This document shows positions 1 through 7,860 of a DNA stretch of 64,000 nt, in pieces (position 1 is the stretch's first letter; every line of letters begins with the position of its first letter). The notes below the pieces were generated by a model. That model saw only the letters and a program-made list of their open reading frames with translations. It had not been told where the DNA came from and ran no database searches. The translations under genes and the position numbers were made by a program. Source of the stretch: Streptomyces sp. NBC_00259 (GTDB taxonomy: Bacteria; Actinomycetota; Actinomycetes; Streptomycetales; Streptomycetaceae); the NCBI RefSeq assembly GCF_036181745.1, contig NZ_CP108080.1, positions 7,505,501-7,569,500 on the forward strand, given 5' to 3'.

Positions 1-242
1 ACCGGGTGGCTCGGGAGGCCGCCCTTCGAGGCCACTACCGCGTACCGTCCCTCGTGCTCCACACGCATCAGCGGGCTCTTGCGGATCTTGCCGCTCTTCG
101 CGCCGCGCGTCGTGAGAACGATGACGGGCAGTCCCGTGTCCATGAGCGTCGTGCCCTTGGTGCCGCCCGAGCTCTCGTACAGCTCGACCTGTTCGCGCAC
201 CCACTGCTCCGGACTCGGCTCGTACTCGCCCTCAAGAGGCAT
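1..242 (-). CDS. Nitroreductase-family deazaflavin (F420)-dependent oxidoreductase, 3' end outside the window
   Basis: The reverse strand is open from an ATG at 242 to the window edge, giving about 80 residues. It starts [20 protein letters not shown] and continues through a [18 protein letters not shown] segment and a [15 protein letters not shown] segment. This is the characteristic beginning of the Ddn-like split-barrel family, which binds F420H2 and reduces diverse substrates; actinomycetes usually carry many copies. A GGGATGGAA stretch upstream can serve as ribosome binding site. Only the N-terminal half of the usual ~140 residues is present because the window ends. The substrate cannot be predicted. 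Confidence 0.8.
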   Translation of the reverse strand, partial: MPLEGEYEPSPEQWVREQVELYESSGGTKGTTLMDTGLPVIVLTTRGAKSGKIRKSPLMRVEHEGRYAVVASKGGLPSHP

Positions 243-373
243 CGCGTTCCATCCCATCGTCGGCTACGGATGATGCTGCGCAGTTCAGCACACGAACCGC
301 GCGGATTCATCCTCACCACACCGCCGAGCACATGTCCTGCCCGGCCTCTGGAGGCAGTTGGTTCGGCGGACGG

Positions 374-895
374 TCACCGGCTCTTGGGGTTCCCGGTCCA
401 GCGCTGCCACCAGTGGCGGCGCCTCGGATGGACGGCGCGGCCCAGGCGCCTGCCGAGGACGAGATAACCGAGCAGCGCGCCGGTCACGTTCAGGATGACG
501 TCGTCGATGTCGAAGGCCCGGCCGGTGACCAGGGATCCCTGTACGAGCTCGACCAGCGTCATCGTCACGCCCGTCACCACCAGCACGCGCAGGAACCCAC
601 GTGCTTGCGGGAGCAGGACCGGCAGCAGCACGCCGAAGGGGACGCCGAGCAGAACGTTGCCGCCGAGCTGCTTGACGGTGTCGCGGAACGCGGGCTGTGC
701 CAGATAGTCACGGATGGACGCGCCCGGGCGGAGGTTGCTGTGCGTCAGTGGCTCGGAGGCCGCGGAGGGCTCCAGGGTCAGCCGGGCGAGCGCGACGCTG
801 AAGACCGCCGTCGCCACGAACGCCAGAAGGACGGCCGCCGCCCGCAGGACAGGTGTCATGGGTGCCGCGGTGTTGTCGGATTCGTTCCGTGCCAT
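374..895 (-). CDS. VanZ-like membrane protein
   Basis: A 173-residue protein with four or five hydrophobic segments. The centre reads LGGNVLLGVPFGVLLPVL and then VELVQGSLVTGRAFDIDDVILN, matching the VanZ family signature in which acidic residues between membrane segments are conserved (ELVQ and FDxDDVxxN). VanZ homologues are integral membrane proteins, named from teicoplanin resistance, mostly of unknown biochemical role. I chose the ATG at 895 because an AGGGG lies 7 bases upstream. The earlier in-frame ATG at 955 falls inside a SigB-like promoter (933-957), so it would not be transcribed from it. Confidence 0.8.
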   Translation of the reverse strand: MARNESDNTAAPMTPVLRAAAVLLAFVATAVFSVALARLTLEPSAASEPLTHSNLRPGASIRDYLAQPAFRDTVKQLGGNVLLGVPFGVLLPVLLPQARGFLRVLVVTGVTMTLVELVQGSLVTGRAFDIDDVILNVTGALLGYLVLGRRLGRAVHPRRRHWWQRWTGNPKSR

Positions 896-1238
896 CGGTG
901 CCCCTAACCAAGCCGTCCGGTGTGCCCGACGGTTACCCGGTCCGCGGATGCGCATACCTGCGACCTCGTCGCCCGCGCGTCGCCGAGATCCGCGCCCGGC
1001 GCGCGCCTCTCATGGACCTCGGACCTCTGGACCTCGTTTCCGCGCCGGACGGCGACGGAGCGGCCGACAGCCGGCCGGATCCCACCGAACGTGCCTCACC
1101 GGTCACGCTGCGGCAGGGCTGATCGCAGCCGGGGAACGTGCGGCTGAAGCAGGTGGACGGCGATCCCGTCGTCGGCGGCATCACGCCGGGCGTGGCGGAA
1201 CTCGTGACCGCCGGCGGGCGCCCCGGGATCGCGCGGCG
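896..1238. other. Intergenic stretch of about 340 bp with no supported gene
   Basis: Apart from the SigB-like promoter at 933-957, I see no open frame with a ribosome binding site or recognisable protein motif on either strand. Overlapping open frames here are composition effects of the high GC. Confidence 0.5.
933..957 (-). promoter_or_regulatory. SigB-type promoter candidate for the VanZ gene
   Basis: On the minus strand this reads GTAT, 15 bases, GGGTAA, close to the Streptomyces general-stress sigma pattern GNNT-N14-16-GGGTA. The predicted transcript would start near 926, about 30 bases before the ATG at 895. Confidence 0.4.
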
Positions 1239-1847
1239 TCAGCGCGGCGCGACCTCGCCCGCGAGGACCGTACGCATGACGCGCTCGACCGTCTCCTCGT
1301 TCTCACCGACCGGGGCCACGTAGTCGATGACGCCGCGCGCGGCACCCTCCCCGAGCGTGCGGGTGATCACCCACGCGGCGAGATACTGCGACGCCAGGCA
1401 GCCGCCCGCCGTAGCGATGTTCCCCTCGGTGTGGAAGGGCGCGTCCAGCACCCTGACATCGCACGCTTCGACGAACGGCCGGCTCGCCATGTCCGTGGAG
1501 ACAGGCATGTCACCCAGCAACCCCAGCCGCGCGAGCACCAGCGCGCCCGAGCACTGCGAACCGATCAGCTGTCGCGAAGGGTCGAGCCGCACCCTGGAGA
1601 TCAGTTGGTCGTCGGCGACCACCTCGCGGGTCTTCAGCCCGCTACCGATCAGCACGACGTCGGCCTCGGTCACGAACTCCATCGGGCGCTGTCCGTTCAC
1701 CTCGACGCCGCTCCTGGACGTGACCACCGGCGTCGGCGTCGTGATGAACGCTTCCAGACCGTCCTTTCGGCATCGGTTGATCAGCCCGGAGGCGATGAAG
1801 CTGTCGAGCTCGTTGAACCCGTCAAAGGTGACCACTGCTACCTGCAT
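1239..1847 (-). CDS. DJ-1/PfpI family protein
   Basis: A 202-residue single-domain protein of the class I glutamine amidotransferase-like superfamily. It opens MQVAVVTFDGFNELD, a typical DJ-1/PfpI first strand and acidic turn. The nucleophile-elbow cysteine sits near residue 99 in IGSQCSGALVLARLG. Members act as chaperones, glyoxalases, isonitrile hydratases or regulatory domains; there is no DNA-binding domain here, so an enzyme or stress protein is more likely. The ATG at 1847 is preferred over the adjacent GTG at 1850 because GGGGAG lies 5 bases upstream of it. It is transcribed divergently from the interrupted alpha/beta hydrolase. Confidence 0.82.
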   Translation of the reverse strand: MQVAVVTFDGFNELDSFIASGLINRCRKDGLEAFITTPTPVVTSRSGVEVNGQRPMEFVTEADVVLIGSGLKTREVVADDQLISRVRLDPSRQLIGSQCSGALVLARLGLLGDMPVSTDMASRPFVEACDVRVLDAPFHTEGNIATAGGCLASQYLAAWVITRTLGEGAARGVIDYVAPVGENEETVERVMRTVLAGEVAPR

Positions 1848-2391
1848 CACAACTCCCCATGCGAAGGCGAACCACGAGTGAGTCAGTCTCCTGGCGGGCC
1901 AGGCTCAAGACCCGAGCCAATTGGCAGCCAGTGGCATGCCGGCCGCCGCTGATCCTGCCCACGGCCCGAGGGACGAGCGGACAGGGGAGTCCCGGCCGGC
2001 ATGGCTGCTCGCCATGGGCCGTACCTGTGTGAGGACCGTCACGCGGTTCGCGTCGAACTTCGCTCCGTTTCCCGCGTCCTGCCGGTGTCCTTGACGCTTG
2101 CCGGACCAGGAGACCCCCATGACCATCTCTTCGACCGATCCTCTGACCCTCGGTGCGCACACCGTCGACATCGACGGAGTCGTGCAGCGCTATCACGTCC
2201 ACGGCACGGGACCCGTGTGCGTCGCGCATTCCGGCGGACCGGGCATCTCCTGGGAGTACCTGCGCATGCCGGCGCTGGAGCGGCAGCTGACGGTCGTCTA
2301 TCCGGAGCCGATCGGCACCGGCGCTTCCGGCCGCCTCGCCTCCCATCCCCACGGCTACACCAGGGCCCGCTACAGCCGGTTCCTCGGGGCG

Positions 2392-2397
2392 CTGGTC
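2392..2397. repeat. Target-site duplication, left copy (CTGGTC)
   Basis: CTGGTC lies directly outside the left repeat and recurs directly outside the right repeat at 4675-4680. A 6-bp duplication is consistent with the in-frame repair of the hydrolase. ISL3 elements usually make 8-bp duplications, and the bases flanking the 6-mer do not match. Confidence 0.65.
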
Positions 2398-2432
2398 TGG
2401 CTTTGTTCACGAGTTTGGGCTCTGGGCCACTT
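2398..2432. repeat. Left terminal inverted repeat of the ISL3-type element
   Basis: Begins TGGCTTTGTTCACGAGTTTG and pairs with the reverse complement of 4640-4674, with mismatches only at the 5th base and near base 29. Confidence 0.88.
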
Positions 2433-2480
2433 TCTGTGGTTGCGTACGCAGGGTGACTGTTGATCTTCGTGTGATGCCGG

Positions 2481-4130
2481 TTGAGTTCGCCCGAAAATCG
2501 CCCGGCTGGAATGCGGTGTGGTCGACAGTCCTTCGCCGTGAACGAAGTGCTGCCGCAGCTGGATGAGCTGTTGTTTTCCTCAGTCGAAGGCGTGTCCGTG
2601 GAGTCGGTCGAGGTGACCGACACGGTCGTCCGGGTCGAGGCCCGGACGACCGCCGAGCGGGCCGCCTGCCCGGGGTGCGGATATTGGTCGGTTCGAATAC
2701 ACGGCTCCTACCTGCGGTTTCCTCGCGACCTGCCGACGGCGGGCAAGTTCGTCGTGGTGTCGTTACGGGTGCGGCGATTCGTCTGTGGGGAGGATTCCTG
2801 CCCGCGCAAGACCTTCGCCGAGCAAGTACCAGGGCTCACCCGCAGGTTCGGGCGAAGGACCGAGCGGCTGCGATCGGCGCTGGTGTCGGTCGGACTCGCG
2901 CTCGCAGGCCGAGCCGGCGCCCGAATGACGGACGCCTTCAAGGTCCCGGTCAGCAGGAACACCCTACTGAGGCTGATCGCCTCGCTTCCGGACCCCGTCG
3001 CTGCCGCACCCCGTGTGGTCGGCGTGGACGAATACGCGCAGCGCAAGGGCCGTATCTACGGAACTGTGCTCGTCGACGTCGAAACACGTCGTCCCATCGA
3101 CCTCCTGCCTGACCGGGAGGCGGACACGCTCGCGGCCTGGCTCGCCGAGCGGCCCGGCATCGAGATCGTCTGCCGCGACCGAGCCCCCTTCTTCGCCGAC
3201 GGTGCCACCCGCGGTGCCCCGCAGGCCATCCAGGTCGCCGATCGGTGGCATCTCTGGCACAACCTGGGTGAAGCCGCCGAGAAGTGCGTCTACCGGCACC
3301 GCGGCTGCTTACGTCCTGTTCCGGCTCCGGATGAACCGCAGGAGGAGGAGCCGGCCACGTTGTCGCCCTGGCCGACAGGGCACCGGTTCGCCGAACGCAC
3401 CCGCGTAAAGCACGCCACCATCCACGCCCTCCTGGCGGCCGGGCACAGCAAGCGATCCGTCGCCCGGCAACTCGGCATGACCCTAAACACCATCCTGCGC
3501 TTCTCCCGCGCCACGACCCCGGAGGAGATGTTCACTGGCCAGTGGCAGAGCCGTGCGACCAAGCTCGACGCCTACAAGCCCTACCTCGATCAGCGCTGGC
3601 AGGAAGGCTGCACCAACGCCTGGAAACTGTGGGAGGAGATCAAGGAACAAGGCTATCCCCGCGGTTACGGCAGCGTCCGCGATTACGTCAGCAGAAGTCT
3701 TCGCGGCAAGCCCCAACCGGTCGGCCCCCGGCCGCCATCGGCTCGCGCCGTCACTCGCTGGATCCTCACCCACCCCGACGCCCTACCCGAAGGCGACCGG
3801 CTCCAGCTCAAAGCCGTCCTCACCAACTGCCCCGAACTGACAGCACTCGCCCAACACGTGTGCTCCTTCGGCCACATGCTCACCAACCTGCAGGGCGACC
3901 AGCTGCCGAAATGGATCGAAGCGGCCACCGCCACCACCGATCTGCCCAGCCTTCGTCACTTCGCCCAGCACCTCGAACGTGACCTCGACGCCGTCATCGC
4001 CGGCCTCTCACTCCCGTGGAACTCAGGCGTCGTCGAAGGCCATGTCAACCGGATCAAGATGCTCAAGCGCCAGATGTTCGGCCGCGCCGGATTCAGCCTC
4101 CTACGCAAGCGAGTCCTCCTCGCTCCGTGA
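2481..4130 (+). CDS. ISL3 family transposase
   Basis: A DDE transposase of up to 549 residues. The N-terminal zinc-ribbon has CPGCG, then a cysteine pair in FVCGEDSCPRKTF. The catalytic core has the first aspartate in VVGVDEYAQRKGRIYG, a second in IVCRDRAPFFADG, the VADRWHLWHNL helix, and the C-terminal glutamate in NSGVVEGHVNRIKMLKR. A helix-turn-helix insertion (AAGHSKRSVARQLGMT) lies in the middle. The longest frame starts with TTG at 2481; the ATG at 2511 and GTG at 2538 are also possible and the last would start at the domain boundary. Two TTA leucine codons (2763 and 3309) are unlike most host genes and suggest acquired DNA or bldA-dependent translation. No frameshift is visible. Confidence 0.92.
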   Translation: MSSPENRPAGMRCGRQSFAVNEVLPQLDELLFSSVEGVSVESVEVTDTVVRVEARTTAERAACPGCGYWSVRIHGSYLRFPRDLPTAGKFVVVSLRVRRFVCGEDSCPRKTFAEQVPGLTRRFGRRTERLRSALVSVGLALAGRAGARMTDAFKVPVSRNTLLRLIASLPDPVAAAPRVVGVDEYAQRKGRIYGTVLVDVETRRPIDLLPDREADTLAAWLAERPGIEIVCRDRAPFFADGATRGAPQAIQVADRWHLWHNLGEAAEKCVYRHRGCLRPVPAPDEPQEEEPATLSPWPTGHRFAERTRVKHATIHALLAAGHSKRSVARQLGMTLNTILRFSRATTPEEMFTGQWQSRATKLDAYKPYLDQRWQEGCTNAWKLWEEIKEQGYPRGYGSVRDYVSRSLRGKPQPVGPRPPSARAVTRWILTHPDALPEGDRLQLKAVLTNCPELTALAQHVCSFGHMLTNLQGDQLPKWIEAATATTDLPSLRHFAQHLERDLDAVIAGLSLPWNSGVVEGHVNRIKMLKRQMFGRAGFSLLRKRVLLAP

Positions 4131-4186
4131 TCGCGTTGTCGGTGCTTGATGCGAGGATCCCGGCGAAACGACGAAAGGAAATCAGC

Positions 4187-4618
4187 ATGGGCACCTGGGA
4201 CACCGGCCCCTTCGACAACGACACAGCTGCAGATTTCGCCAACATGCTGGACGATGCCGAGCCGGAAAAGCGTGAGGCCTTGGTCCGAGGCGTCCTCATC
4301 CGCACCATCGACGCAACTGGCTTCCTCGCGGAAGCGGAAGAGGCGGTAGCTGCCGCCGCACTGATCGCAGCGCAATGCCCTGGAGGTGAACCTGTCGACA
4401 CCCCCTATGGCCCTGAAACACCCATGCCCATGTTTGCCACTGACCTTCGGGCCCTCGCTGACGAAGCCCTCGCCCGCATCGCAAGCGACGAGGCTGGGCC
4501 AGCCTCAAACTGGGTTCACCCCGAGGAGTGGAAGCAATGGCGCACGATGCTCAACCGCCTGCGCGCAGTGCTTGACCCGGCGCCGCCTGCCATCGCTCTC
4601 TTCGATGTCGAGCCATAA
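4187..4618 (+). CDS. DUF4259 domain protein, passenger gene of the insertion sequence
   Basis: A 143-residue protein beginning MGTWDTGPFDNDTAADFANM, the hallmark start of DUF4259 proteins, which are found alone in many bacteria and have no known biochemical function. The ATG at 4187 has AAGGAA 6 bases upstream. It lies 56 bp after the transposase stop, on the same strand and inside the terminal repeats, so it moves with the element and probably shares its transcript. The protein is acidic, soluble and has no signal peptide. Whether it benefits the element (for example as an immunity-like or regulatory cargo) is unknown. Confidence 0.8.
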   Translation: MGTWDTGPFDNDTAADFANMLDDAEPEKREALVRGVLIRTIDATGFLAEAEEAVAAAALIAAQCPGGEPVDTPYGPETPMPMFATDLRALADEALARIASDEAGPASNWVHPEEWKQWRTMLNRLRAVLDPAPPAIALFDVEP

Positions 4619-4639
4619 CGCAGCGTCACTCGTCACAAG

Positions 4640-4674
4640 AAGTGGACCAGAGCCCAAACTCGTGAACAACGCCA
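4640..4674. repeat. Right terminal inverted repeat of the ISL3-type element
   Basis: Its reverse complement begins TGGCGTTGTTCACGAGTTTG and matches the left end at 33 of 35 positions. Confidence 0.88.
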
Positions 4675-4680
4675 CTGGTC
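4675..4680. repeat. Target-site duplication, right copy (CTGGTC)
   Basis: Second copy of the 6-bp direct repeat bounding the insertion sequence, within the hydrolase reading frame. Confidence 0.65.
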
Positions 4681-5367
4681 GAACACCTCGGTGTCCCCGA
4701 GGTGCACCTTCTGGGGCATTCGCACGGCGGCTTCGTCGTGCAGTACCACGCCCTGCACCGCCCGGACCGTGTCGCCGGGGTGATCCTCTACGACAGCGCG
4801 CCCGTGACCGGTCCCGAGCACGCCGCCGAGGCCATGCGCATGGTGCAGTCGTTCGCCGCGCGGTATGCCGGCCACCCCGGACTCCCTGAAGTCCTGGCCG
4901 CCTTCCAGGCCATCCCCACCATCTCCGACGACGCACGGATGACGGCCGTCGCCCGAGGGCTGTTCCCGGCGTACTTCGCGGACTACTGGGGCCGGGAGGA
5001 GGAGTTCGCCGCCATGCGTGCCGCCGTGAGGGCCGCACACATCTCCGGGCTGGACGAGAACCTTGTCCCGCATGCCGTCGACGACCGTGCGGACCTCGAC
5101 TCGGTCACCCTCCCGACCCTCGTCGTCGTCGGCCGCCACGACGTCGTCTGCGGGGTGCGCTGGGCCGAGGAACTGCACCGGCTGATCCCCGGATCGGAAC
5201 TGCTGATCCTCGAGAAGAGCGGGCACTTCGGCCATATCGAGGAGCCGGACGCCTTCTCGCGGGCGGTGACGCGATTCGTGTCGTCCACGGCACGCGGCAC
5301 GTCGTGATCGTCCGGCCGAGGCCGGGGCGCCTCCCCGTCCGTAGTGGTCATGTGGGTTTGCACGACG

Positions 5368-6462
5368 TCACTCGCGCCGTGCCACCAGACGGTACGCGTT
5401 GCACAGTCCGAGTCTTTGTGCGAAGGGAGCAATCATCCGGTCCGCGAGCGTCGCCAGCACCAGAGCCGGGACACCGGCCAGCAGGGCCGAGGTGCGCAGC
5501 GCACGGCGCGAGCGGCCCGGCCGGGCGGGCAGCCAGGGCAGATCGTCACGCGGAGCCGCCTCGTCGAGCGCCAGCCAGACCGCGGCCACCAGGTCCACCG
5601 GCTCGTGCGCCGAGCGGTGTTGCTCCGCCACGACCGTGAAGCCCAGCTCGGACAGGGCCCGACGGAGGTTCGCCACCGGCATGAGGTGGAGGTGCTGCGG
5701 CTGCAGCCACGGGAGCCACCAGCGCCCGAGCAGCCTCGCGTAGCGACTGTCCGGGTCCGGTACCTCCACCACCAGACGGCCGCCGGCGCGCAGCGCCGTG
5801 CGGGCCGCCTCCAGCTCGCGCAGCGGCTCGGTGCTGTGCTCCAGGTAGTGGAACATGCTCACGACGTCGTAACTCCCGGCGAACCCCGGTGCCAGTTCGG
5901 TGAAAGCGCCCCGGAGACCGCGTTCCACCCGCCCCTCCAGCTCGGCCAGTTCGGCGCCCGCGGAGCGGTCGAGACCGTCGAACACCACGTCCGGCAGGAC
6001 CTCTCTCGCCACCTCACAGAAATGCCCGTGACCGGTGCCGACGTCGACCCACCGCTTGGCCTCGCCCAGATACGGCAGCACGGACTCCGCCCGGCGGCGG
6101 TAGGACTTCGTGCGCCCGCCGAACATCCCGTCGAGCTGCTGCTCGCCCAGGCCGTCGTAGAAGTCGCGGTAGTAGAAGTCCAGTCCCCGGGCGTTGAGAC
6201 GGGGGTTCTGGAACAGATGCAGGCAGGCGTGGCACCGGTCGATCCGGAAGGCTCCTGGCTTGTGCTGGATCAGGTCGGGCAACCGCAGGTGGCCGCCGAT
6301 CCGCGCCGAACCGCAGCACGGGCAGTCGTGCCGCATCGGTTCGAAGAACACCGAAGGGCCGTCGGCCAGTTCGGCCAGGTAGGCGGGGCGCAGCGCGGCC
6401 ACGGCCTCGTGCCGTGGCCGGGACCGCGGGGAGTGCTCGGGGCCTGGATTCACCGCGTTCAT
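5368..6462 (-). CDS. Class I SAM-dependent methyltransferase with N-terminal zinc-ribbon
   Basis: A 364-residue protein. Near residue 47 a CPCCGSARIGG motif and about 25 residues later CHACLHLFQNP form a four-cysteine zinc site, as in sugar and lipid C-/O-methyltransferases of the Methyltransf_23 type. The SAM-binding motif I is KRWVDVGTGHGHFCEVA, followed by YDVVSMFHYLEHS (motif II). The C-terminus has a hydrophobic segment that may touch the membrane. Its start ATG overlaps the glycosyltransferase stop as ATGA, so it is the last gene of the PKS operon and translationally coupled. It probably methylates the sugar or the lipid chain made by this operon; which of the two cannot be told. Confidence 0.85.
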   Translation of the reverse strand: MNAVNPGPEHSPRSRPRHEAVAALRPAYLAELADGPSVFFEPMRHDCPCCGSARIGGHLRLPDLIQHKPGAFRIDRCHACLHLFQNPRLNARGLDFYYRDFYDGLGEQQLDGMFGGRTKSYRRRAESVLPYLGEAKRWVDVGTGHGHFCEVAREVLPDVVFDGLDRSAGAELAELEGRVERGLRGAFTELAPGFAGSYDVVSMFHYLEHSTEPLRELEAARTALRAGGRLVVEVPDPDSRYARLLGRWWLPWLQPQHLHLMPVANLRRALSELGFTVVAEQHRSAHEPVDLVAAVWLALDEAAPRDDLPWLPARPGRSRRALRTSALLAGVPALVLATLADRMIAPFAQRLGLCNAYRLVARRE

Positions 6463-7853
6463 ACGTCGTTCTCCTCACGGGCCGGCGGTTCGGGGCGGTG
6501 CGCATGGGCGGCCTGACGCTCGGAACGGTCCACACGGGCCGGGCGTACGGACCGGTCAGCACGGGATACGGACCGGTCCGCACGGTCCGTACGGCTCACG
6601 CGGTCCGCTCGCTCCGCGCGGGCCAGCCGTTCGAGATGGTCCGCGGCGGCCGCGGCCCCGCCCGCCTCACGGAACACACCTCCGATGGCCCGGGCGGCGG
6701 CCCGGTGGTGCGGCGTGCACAGCACGGCGTCCACCGCCGCCCCGATCCGGGACGCGTCGGCCCGGCCGAATCGGATCCGGACTCCGGCGCCCGCCTCGGC
6801 GACCTGCGCCGCGATGACCGGTTGGTCGTCCCGGATCGGCGCGACGACCAGCGGAACACCGTGCCACAGCGCCTCGCACACCGTGTTGTGACCGGCGTGG
6901 CAGACGACCGCGTCCACCTGCTTCAGCAGCGCGAGCTGCGGTACTTCGGGCACCGCGAGCAGATCCTTGTCCACGTGGCCGGTGCCGCCGCGGATGTCGC
7001 CGCCGTCGCCCCCGTGGTTGCCGTCGCTCCGGTGGTCGCCGGTGCCGTCCGCGGCGAGCACACCCTCCGGGTCCACCACCACACCCTGCAACCGGTCCGC
7101 GCGTGCCCGCAGCGCCCGGGCGGACTCGGTGAGGAACCGCGCACCCGCATCCGTGTTGGCCGTGCCGAGCGTGACCAGGACGGTCGCCCGTCCCGGGTCC
7201 AGCCAGTCCCACGGGAAGCCCGCGGGCGAGGGGCGGTCGGACAGCGACGGGCCCACCCAGCGGATCCGGTCGCCGCCGCGGGCGGGCGTCCCGGCCAGCT
7301 CCTTCGTGGTGAAGGCGAGCACCAGATGCGGGGAGAACCGCGGATCGCAGGTGCTCACCGGATCGCCCACCCGCAGCCGCAGCTCGCGTACCAGGGCCTC
7401 GTTCCACGCCGCGACCTTCGGCATCGTGGCCAGTACGTCGGCGAACTCCGCCGACGTCGTCGCCGACGTCGCCCACCTCACCCCGTGCCGTTCCGCGACC
7501 AGCGCACCCGCCAGCGCCTGCTGGTCGGCGACGACGACATCCGGACGGAACGCGCCCACCGCGTCCCGAACACCCTCGGCCATCGCGTCGGCCAGCGGCA
7601 CCAGGAACCGCTCCCACAGGAAGCGCAGCGCTTCCGGCCCCCGGATGTCCGGTGGCCGGGACGGCCAGTCCCCTTCGGACCAGGTCGCGGGGGAGGGGTG
7701 GACCCGCGCGCCCGGCCCGGCGAGACGGTGCACGATGCCGGGCACCCCTGCCCAGGCCACCTGGTGCCCCCGGGCGGTCAGGGCGGCGGCGACTCCCACG
7801 AGGGGATTGATGTGCCCGACGAGCGGCGGCACGACGAACAGGAAGCGACTCAA
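6459..7853 (-). CDS. Family 1 glycosyltransferase (macrolide/zeaxanthin glycosyltransferase type)
   Basis: A 464-residue GT-B enzyme. The N-terminal domain begins MSRFLFVVPPLVGHINPLVG, with the acceptor-side histidine in GHINP. The C-terminal donor domain contains LVTLGTANTDAG and the nucleotide-sugar signature VVCHAGHNTVCEALWHGVPL followed by APIRDDQPVIAAQV. The start codon is TTG at 7853, fixed because the first beta strand must be included; AAGG is 4 bases upstream. There is a low-complexity Gly/Asp/His insertion near residue 270 and an Arg/Asp/Ser-rich tail after residue 415. The stop overlaps the methyltransferase start. It likely adds a sugar to the polyketide or fatty-acyl product. Confidence 0.9.
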   Translation of the reverse strand: MSRFLFVVPPLVGHINPLVGVAAALTARGHQVAWAGVPGIVHRLAGPGARVHPSPATWSEGDWPSRPPDIRGPEALRFLWERFLVPLADAMAEGVRDAVGAFRPDVVVADQQALAGALVAERHGVRWATSATTSAEFADVLATMPKVAAWNEALVRELRLRVGDPVSTCDPRFSPHLVLAFTTKELAGTPARGGDRIRWVGPSLSDRPSPAGFPWDWLDPGRATVLVTLGTANTDAGARFLTESARALRARADRLQGVVVDPEGVLAADGTGDHRSDGNHGGDGGDIRGGTGHVDKDLLAVPEVPQLALLKQVDAVVCHAGHNTVCEALWHGVPLVVAPIRDDQPVIAAQVAEAGAGVRIRFGRADASRIGAAVDAVLCTPHHRAAARAIGGVFREAGGAAAAADHLERLARAERADRVSRTDRADRSVSRADRSVRPARVDRSERQAAHAHRPEPPAREENDV

Positions 7854-7860
7854 GGGACCT

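Larger units (their letters stand above)
2398..4674 (+). mobile_element. ISL3-family insertion sequence with passenger gene, 2277 bp
   Basis: The element is bounded by inverted repeats of about 35 bp matching at 33 positions (2398-2432 and 4640-4674). It contains an ISL3-type DDE transposase (2481-4130) and a DUF4259 gene (4187-4618). It is flanked by a 6-bp direct repeat CTGGTC (2392-2397 and 4675-4680). It splits the alpha/beta hydrolase gene, whose frame is restored exactly when the element and one repeat copy are removed. All parts appear intact, so a recent insertion is likely. Confidence 0.9.
2119..5307 (+). pseudogene. Alpha/beta hydrolase (proline iminopeptidase-like), interrupted by an ISL3-type element
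   Basis: The gene starts at an ATG (2119) with AGGAG 6 bases upstream and runs 93 codons to 2397. The insertion sequence (2398-4674) then intervenes, and the coding frame resumes at 4681 and ends at 5307. Removing 2398-4680 (element plus one copy of CTGGTC) joins the halves in frame as FLGALV-EHLGVPEVHLLGHS, giving a 301-residue protein of normal family length. The N part has the oxyanion region HSGGPG. The C part has the nucleophile elbow GHSHGG, an acid region VVVGRHDVV and the histidine in EKSGHFGH. An intact catalytic protein is not expected. Confidence 0.88.

Noticed and set aside
1138-1323. Small plus-strand gene near the DJ-1 gene
   Set aside because: It overlaps the DJ-1 3' end on the opposite strand and lacks a ribosome binding site.
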